From positions 1,178,001 through 1,242,000 of the forward strand of contig NZ_CP181447.1 of NCBI RefSeq assembly GCF_048001765.1: a stretch of DNA of 64,000 nt, written 5' to 3'. This document shows, piece after piece, positions 60,063-64,000 of the stretch. The translations under genes were made by a program, and so were the position numbers. Origin of the DNA: Bombiscardovia asteroides_K. Its GTDB lineage: Bacteria; Actinomycetota; Actinomycetes; Actinomycetales; Bifidobacteriaceae. The notes below the pieces were generated by a model. The model saw only the letters and a list, made by a program, of their open reading frames with translations, did not search any database and was not told the origin of the DNA. Numbering within the stretch: position 1 is the stretch's first letter; the number at the start of each line of letters is the position of its first letter.

Positions 60063-61529
60063 TTGACGTCCCCAACCAGAAAGATGGGTCTGCCCAACAT
60101 CAAGGCGGGCAGGAACGGCAAACCCCAGCACAGCGACGGGTTCCGCAGCAGCCACTCCCTGCGCACGGGCATCTGTCTGGCCCTCACCTTCGTTCTTTGC
60201 TTCCTGGCCTCGACCGTGGCAGCCTTCTGGACAGACATCAACGGACACATGCACGTGCTCGAGCCCATCAACCTGACCCAAGCCCACAAGGCCCCGGAAG
60301 ATATCTACAAGGGCAAAACCCTGAACGTCCTGGTGTTGGGCCAGGACACCCGCGACGGCAAGGGCAATTCGGAGGTGGGCGGCAGCGGGGACGGCCTGGA
60401 GGAGAACCACCAGTCTGACACGGCCATGGTGGTCCAGATCGCCGCCGACCGCTCCTATGTGAACGTGGTCTCCATCCCCAGGGACTCCATTGTGAACGCC
60501 CCGGCCTGCGTCACCAGCAAGGGCGAGACCATCCCGGCCCGCCGCCAGGTCATGTTCAACTCCATCTTCGCCGAGGGCTACAACCAAGGCGGGGATGCGA
60601 ATTCGGCCGCCAGCTGTTCCCTGGCTGCAGTCCGCTCCCTGACCGGCCTGGACATCCAGCAGTTCGTGGTGGCCGACTTCAACGGATTCAAATCCATCAT
60701 CGACGCCCTTGGCGGGGTCGACGTATGCATCCCCAAGGACACCAAGGACAACTACACCGGCATTGACCTGAAGCGCGGTCTGCACCATCTGGACGGAACC
60801 CAGGCCACCGAGTACGCCCGAATGCGCCACGGCACCAGCGCCGACGGATCGGACATCATGCGCACCACCCGCCAGCAGTACCTAATCAAGAGCCTGGTCA
60901 ACGAGGCCAAGACCGTCGACATCTATTCAGACCTGCCCAAGGCCTACCGTCTGGCCACCACCTCCATGTCAACCCTGCAGTTGAGCGAGGGGCTGGGCAG
61001 CTTCCAGACCTTGCTGGGCCTGGGCAACTCGCTCAAACACATAGACACCGCCCACATCTACGCGCGGACCATACCAGTCAAGGAATGGTCACAGGACCGC
61101 TACCGGGTAGTCTGGACCGAGCAGGCCGAAACCATCTGGCGCCTGCTGCGCCAGGGCAAGCCCTTGACCCAGGCCAATGAGGAAGCCGAGGCAGCCTCCT
61201 TGTCAAGCGCCTCCTCATCAGATACCCCCTCGTCAGATAATCGGACCCAAGGCACCCAAGGGGCGCAGGGGAAGGCTCAAACTCGGAGCAAGAGCTCTGA
61301 AACACAGTCCGCCACCCAGACCCCCTCTGCCTCCGCCACCGCTCTGCCCGATCCGGACCCGCGCACGGGACTGATTACCATGCCCAATAAGACCCTGATT
61401 GATCCGAGCACAGGGGGGATCGTCGACCCGAATGACGGGACCATCAAGGATGCGAACACCGGCCAATACATCGGCATGGCCGACCGCTACCTGTTCGCCA
61501 CGGTCTGTGCGGTTCCGGCACAGAGATAG
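60063..61529 (+). CDS. LytR-CpsA-Psr (LCP) family cell-wall glycopolymer ligase
   Basis: A 488-residue membrane-anchored protein likely to attach an anionic or other glycopolymer to peptidoglycan. One N-terminal helix (about residues 38-58), then the LCP domain: LNVLVLGQDTRD, SDTAMVVQI, VNVVSIPRDSIV, ALGGVDVCIPK, YARMRHGTSADGSDIMRTTRQQ. The tail (about 375-440) is Ser/Thr/Gln/Ala-rich and probably spans the wall, and ends with a DPSTGGIVDPNDGTI repeat-like block. I place the start at TTG 60063, which has GAGGAAGG seven bases upstream; the ATG 39 bases earlier has no site. Confidence 0.85.
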   Translation: MTSPTRKMGLPNIKAGRNGKPQHSDGFRSSHSLRTGICLALTFVLCFLASTVAAFWTDINGHMHVLEPINLTQAHKAPEDIYKGKTLNVLVLGQDTRDGKGNSEVGGSGDGLEENHQSDTAMVVQIAADRSYVNVVSIPRDSIVNAPACVTSKGETIPARRQVMFNSIFAEGYNQGGDANSAASCSLAAVRSLTGLDIQQFVVADFNGFKSIIDALGGVDVCIPKDTKDNYTGIDLKRGLHHLDGTQATEYARMRHGTSADGSDIMRTTRQQYLIKSLVNEAKTVDIYSDLPKAYRLATTSMSTLQLSEGLGSFQTLLGLGNSLKHIDTAHIYARTIPVKEWSQDRYRVVWTEQAETIWRLLRQGKPLTQANEEAEAASLSSASSSDTPSSDNRTQGTQGAQGKAQTRSKSSETQSATQTPSASATALPDPDPRTGLITMPNKTLIDPSTGGIVDPNDGTIKDANTGQYIGMADRYLFATVCAVPAQR

Positions 61530-61602
61530 CCGATTTACTCCCTCGGGTCGTTCAGGCATGCTATTGCTTGCCTAGTCGGTCAAAGCTATGGAGGTTGAAG
61601 GC

Positions 61603-62886
61603 ATGCGGACTGGTTCAGACCAAGGCGGACAAGAGCAGGAGCCACCCAGCTTCATGCCCTCCAGGCATCGTCGTCCCGAAACCACTTCCGGCGCACCCGC
61701 CGCCTCTGCCAGGCACAGCCGCAGACAGCAGGAGCTTCCAAGCTTTACTCCCTCCTCAGGCGGCGCGACTCAGCCGACGCAAGTCGACAGGACCCGAGCA
61801 GCCAGACGCACCAGCGGCTCTTCAAGAACCACGCCCAGACCGGCGACGCAGGCGGCTCCTGGCAGGAACGGCTGGGGCAACGGCGGTGGTCGAAGCAATC
61901 GGGGTAACCGGAGTATGGGCACCACTACTGCCATGGCCCACAAGCATCCAGTGCGCAGGTTCATAGGCATACTGCTCCTGGTCATCCTGTTGGCCCTGGT
62001 CGTACTGGCGGGTGGCGGATGGTTCTGGATCAATGCCAGGCTCAACCGCGAGCAAATGCTGACGGACGCCCCAGGCTCTGGAGCCACTACCTGGCTGCTG
62101 CTGGGGTCGGACCAGCGTGACGGCTCTCCGGGAGCCGGCCAGGATACCAGCATCACCGGTTTCCGTACCGACACCATCCTGGTGCTGACCAAGCCTCGGC
62201 ACGGAGCTGCTTCACTGATCTCAGTCCCCCGTGACTCCTTGGTCAAAGAGGACGGGAGATACATGAAGATCAACGCCGTGGCATACACTTCAGGCTACCG
62301 GTCCCTGACCAGCCAGATCGAGGACATCACCGGCCATAAGGTCGACCATGTGGCTCTGATCCGCTTCGGAGGCCTGAGCAAGGTGGTCGATGCCATGGGT
62401 GGCGTCAATCTCTGCTATGACGCCGATGTCAACGACGCCAGATCAGGCATGGTCTGGTCCAAGGGCTGCCATCAGGCCGATGGCGGCATGGCCCTGGCCT
62501 TCACCCGCATGCGTTACTCGGATCCCAAGGGTGACTTCGGGCGTGCCGAGCGGCAACGTCAGGCCATCTCGGCCATCACCTCCAAGGCCCTGCAACCTTC
62601 GGTCCTGCTCAACCCCGTCACAGCCGGCAAGGTCCTTTCGGCGGGCCTGGATTCCTTGGTGGTGGATGAGCGGGCCAACGCCATAGACCTGGTGCGCATG
62701 GTTCTGGCCTTCCGAAGCGCCAGCGGCCCAAAGGGCGTCACCGGAAGCCTGTATTGGACCAACCCCAACTACTTCCCCAACAGACGGGTCGGCTCCACCG
62801 TTTTGCTGGATCAGGCCCGCAACACCGAGCTGTTCGACCAGTTGATCCAAGGCAGTCACGAGCCGGGCACCGTCGGGGGCATCTGA
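61603..62886 (+). CDS. LytR-CpsA-Psr (LCP) family protein, second copy
   Basis: A 427-residue protein with a long disordered, Arg/Ser/Pro-rich cytoplasmic N-terminus (about 1-110), one membrane helix (about 118-140) and the LCP domain: TWLLLGSDQRDGSP, FRTDTILVLT, SLISVPRDSLV, KINAVAY, AMGGVNLCYD, AFTRMRYSDPKGDFGRAERQRQ. The arginines of these motifs bind polyprenyl phosphate in the family. The start at 61603 has GGAGG upstream. It follows the first LCP gene by 73 bases, so the two may work on different polymers or act redundantly. Confidence 0.88.
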   Translation: MRTGSDQGGQEQEPPSFMPSRHRRPETTSGAPAASARHSRRQQELPSFTPSSGGATQPTQVDRTRAARRTSGSSRTTPRPATQAAPGRNGWGNGGGRSNRGNRSMGTTTAMAHKHPVRRFIGILLLVILLALVVLAGGGWFWINARLNREQMLTDAPGSGATTWLLLGSDQRDGSPGAGQDTSITGFRTDTILVLTKPRHGAASLISVPRDSLVKEDGRYMKINAVAYTSGYRSLTSQIEDITGHKVDHVALIRFGGLSKVVDAMGGVNLCYDADVNDARSGMVWSKGCHQADGGMALAFTRMRYSDPKGDFGRAERQRQAISAITSKALQPSVLLNPVTAGKVLSAGLDSLVVDERANAIDLVRMVLAFRSASGPKGVTGSLYWTNPNYFPNRRVGSTVLLDQARNTELFDQLIQGSHEPGTVGGI

Positions 62887-62972
62887 CCGCCCATCCGGCA
62901 GGCGCCATCCACATTCGACCACATATCCGGTTCATTCTGGTAATCGGCAGCTGGATCTTTCATGCTGGAAGC

Positions 62973-64000
62973 ATGACCAAAGCCCTTCTGTCAGCAACCG
63001 CAGTCACCTCATCGGGGGCGGTCGGTCCCGTGCCTTCGACCGAGACCGGGGATGACAAGCCACGCTCCGCCAACAAAGGTAGGTCCCGGGTCATTCTGAC
63101 CCTGGTTGCGCAGACGGCTCCGGCTCTGGCACAGGCGGGCATGATCTGGTACGTGGTGGGCCAGGGCCGCTGGATGCTGCTCCTCCTTTTGATACCCAGC
63201 CTGACCGGCACCCTGGCCATGGTGCTTCTAAACCTGCTGCGAGCGCATCGTCAGCCATCACTTGCTTCCCCTGCCCGCGCGCAGTTGGCATACAGCCCAG
63301 CACCGGATCGTGCATCCCCATCGACGACAACAGAGGACCAGACCCGGCAGGACCTGGCTGAGCTGGCCGCTGATCCAGGTCTTCAGCTTGAGTCCCGACT
63401 GTCAAGATCTGGGGCTTCGGGAGCACATGGTCAGCTCTGGCAGGGCATCGTTCACGCCTGGCTTGCAGCATCAGGTTCCACAGCTCCGGCAGTCATTGGC
63501 ATCCGTCCTGATCACAGTCCGTTAGTCATTGATCTGCCCCGCGACGGACCCCACGCCCTGGTGGCGGGTACCACCGGGTCAGGCAAATCGGTCTTTCTGC
63601 AGACCTGGTGTCTGGCTCTGGCCGCCAGCCAGCCGCCGGACCGGCTCAATCTGGTCCTGCTGGACTTCAAGGGCGGTGCCGGGTTCGGCCTGCTGGCCCG
63701 ACTGCCGCACACCGTGGGTTGCGTGACCAATCTGGATCTGGACCGAGCGGTGCGGGCGCTGAACGGCCTTCAGCGGGAGTTGGAGCGACGTCAGCGGCTG
63801 GTTGCCAGAGCAGGAGTGGAGGACACTGCGCTGATGCCCGATCCACCGGCGCGCCTGGTGGTGGTCATCGACGAGTTCCAGGCCCTGCGCCAACTCCTGC
63901 CTGACTATCTGGATAGGCTGACCTCGCTGGCCTCCCAGGGCAGGTCCCTGGGTATGAACCTGGTGGCCTGCACCCAGCAGACCATGGGGCAGATCAGTGC
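62973..64000 (+). CDS. FtsK/SpoIIIE-EccC-type membrane ATPase, partial (C-terminus beyond the window)
   Basis: The frame is open from ATG 62973 (GGAAG upstream) to the edge, 342 residues. Two hydrophobic segments (about 45-65 and 70-90) form a membrane hairpin. A linker follows, then an ATPase core with Walker A GTTGSGKS (residues 199-206), LVLLDFKGGAGFGLLARLPHTVGCVTNLD and Walker B RLVVVIDEFQALR. The DFKGGA block is characteristic of the EccC ATPases of type VII secretion and of related FtsK/SpoIIIE pumps. No WXG100 gene is seen in this window. Which of the two it is depends on the missing part. Confidence 0.75.
   Translation, partial: MTKALLSATAVTSSGAVGPVPSTETGDDKPRSANKGRSRVILTLVAQTAPALAQAGMIWYVVGQGRWMLLLLLIPSLTGTLAMVLLNLLRAHRQPSLASPARAQLAYSPAPDRASPSTTTEDQTRQDLAELAADPGLQLESRLSRSGASGAHGQLWQGIVHAWLAASGSTAPAVIGIRPDHSPLVIDLPRDGPHALVAGTTGSGKSVFLQTWCLALAASQPPDRLNLVLLDFKGGAGFGLLARLPHTVGCVTNLDLDRAVRALNGLQRELERRQRLVARAGVEDTALMPDPPARLVVVIDEFQALRQLLPDYLDRLTSLASQGRSLGMNLVACTQQTMGQIS

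Noticed and set aside
1..64000. CRISPR arrays, prophage or intact insertion sequences
   Set aside because: No direct-repeat arrays, phage structural genes, transposases or integrases were found in any frame that could be read as a real gene.

Overview
The window is most likely chromosome from a Bifidobacterium-like actinobacterium. The main evidence is an 824-residue xylulose-5-phosphate/fructose-6-phosphate phosphoketolase (xfp) next to guaA and followed by pta and ackA, which is the core of the bifid shunt. Supporting evidence is high-GC coding sequence, actinobacterial markers (WhiB, CarD, PdtaR-type ANTAR regulator) and SOS boxes of the TCGAAC-N4-GTTCGA type. The species cannot be named from this sequence alone. 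I see no rRNA, CRISPR array, intact insertion sequence or prophage.

Layout. 1-4.9 kb: an ABC-2 exporter operon (minus) diverging from a NarL-type two-component system (plus), with two identical-format palindromes between them. 4.9-11 kb: PcrA/UvrD helicase, an 11-mer-repeat LEA-like protein, xanthine phosphoribosyltransferase, a D-lactate-type dehydrogenase and a class I aminotransferase. 11-17.3 kb: an AT-rich, gene-poor accessory stretch with an SDR, a short GH29 fucosidase, decayed membrane-protein genes and a small TetR regulator with a PH-like partner. 17.3-25 kb: guaA, xfp, pta, ackA. 25-32.7 kb: a HisN/IMPase-like phosphatase, aroA, tRNA-Pro, a TetR-controlled efflux operon (TetR, ABC ATPase, permease, MFS), NUDIX and Nif3-like genes. 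32.7-48.6 kb: conserved actinobacterial housekeeping genes (polA, pdtaR, tRNA-Leu, NUDIX, pyk, terC, uvrB, coaE, rpsA, folD), a zinc/manganese-type ABC pair, ispF and carD. 48.6-54.3 kb: an OmpR/PhoB-type two-component system, an SOS-controlled umuDC operon, comF and a HAD phosphatase. 54.3-64 kb: a zincin-like protein, a DUF5719-like protein, a very large GT2 membrane protein, WhiB, two LytR-CpsA-Psr proteins and the start of an FtsK/EccC-type ATPase.

How the genes work together. Xfp makes acetyl phosphate. AckA turns it into acetate and ATP, and Pta links it to acetyl-CoA. Pyk and the D-lactate-type dehydrogenase complete the fermentative end of metabolism. A perfect LacI-type palindrome upstream of pyk suggests sugar-responsive control. 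DNA repair is tied together by two identical 16-bp LexA-type boxes, one before umuDC and one inside the 3' end of coaE, placed to drive uvrB.

The most notable signals are regulatory: paired operators for two local regulators (ATGAC-N4-GTCAT and ATACC-N3-GGTAT), an operator that overlaps a leaderless tetR promoter, the twin SOS boxes, a short-scaffold tRNA-Leu(CAA), and a 14-A homopolymer inside a broken membrane-protein gene. I did not find a clearly new multi-gene defence or secretion system. The FtsK/EccC-type gene cut by the right edge is the place where a larger system could continue.
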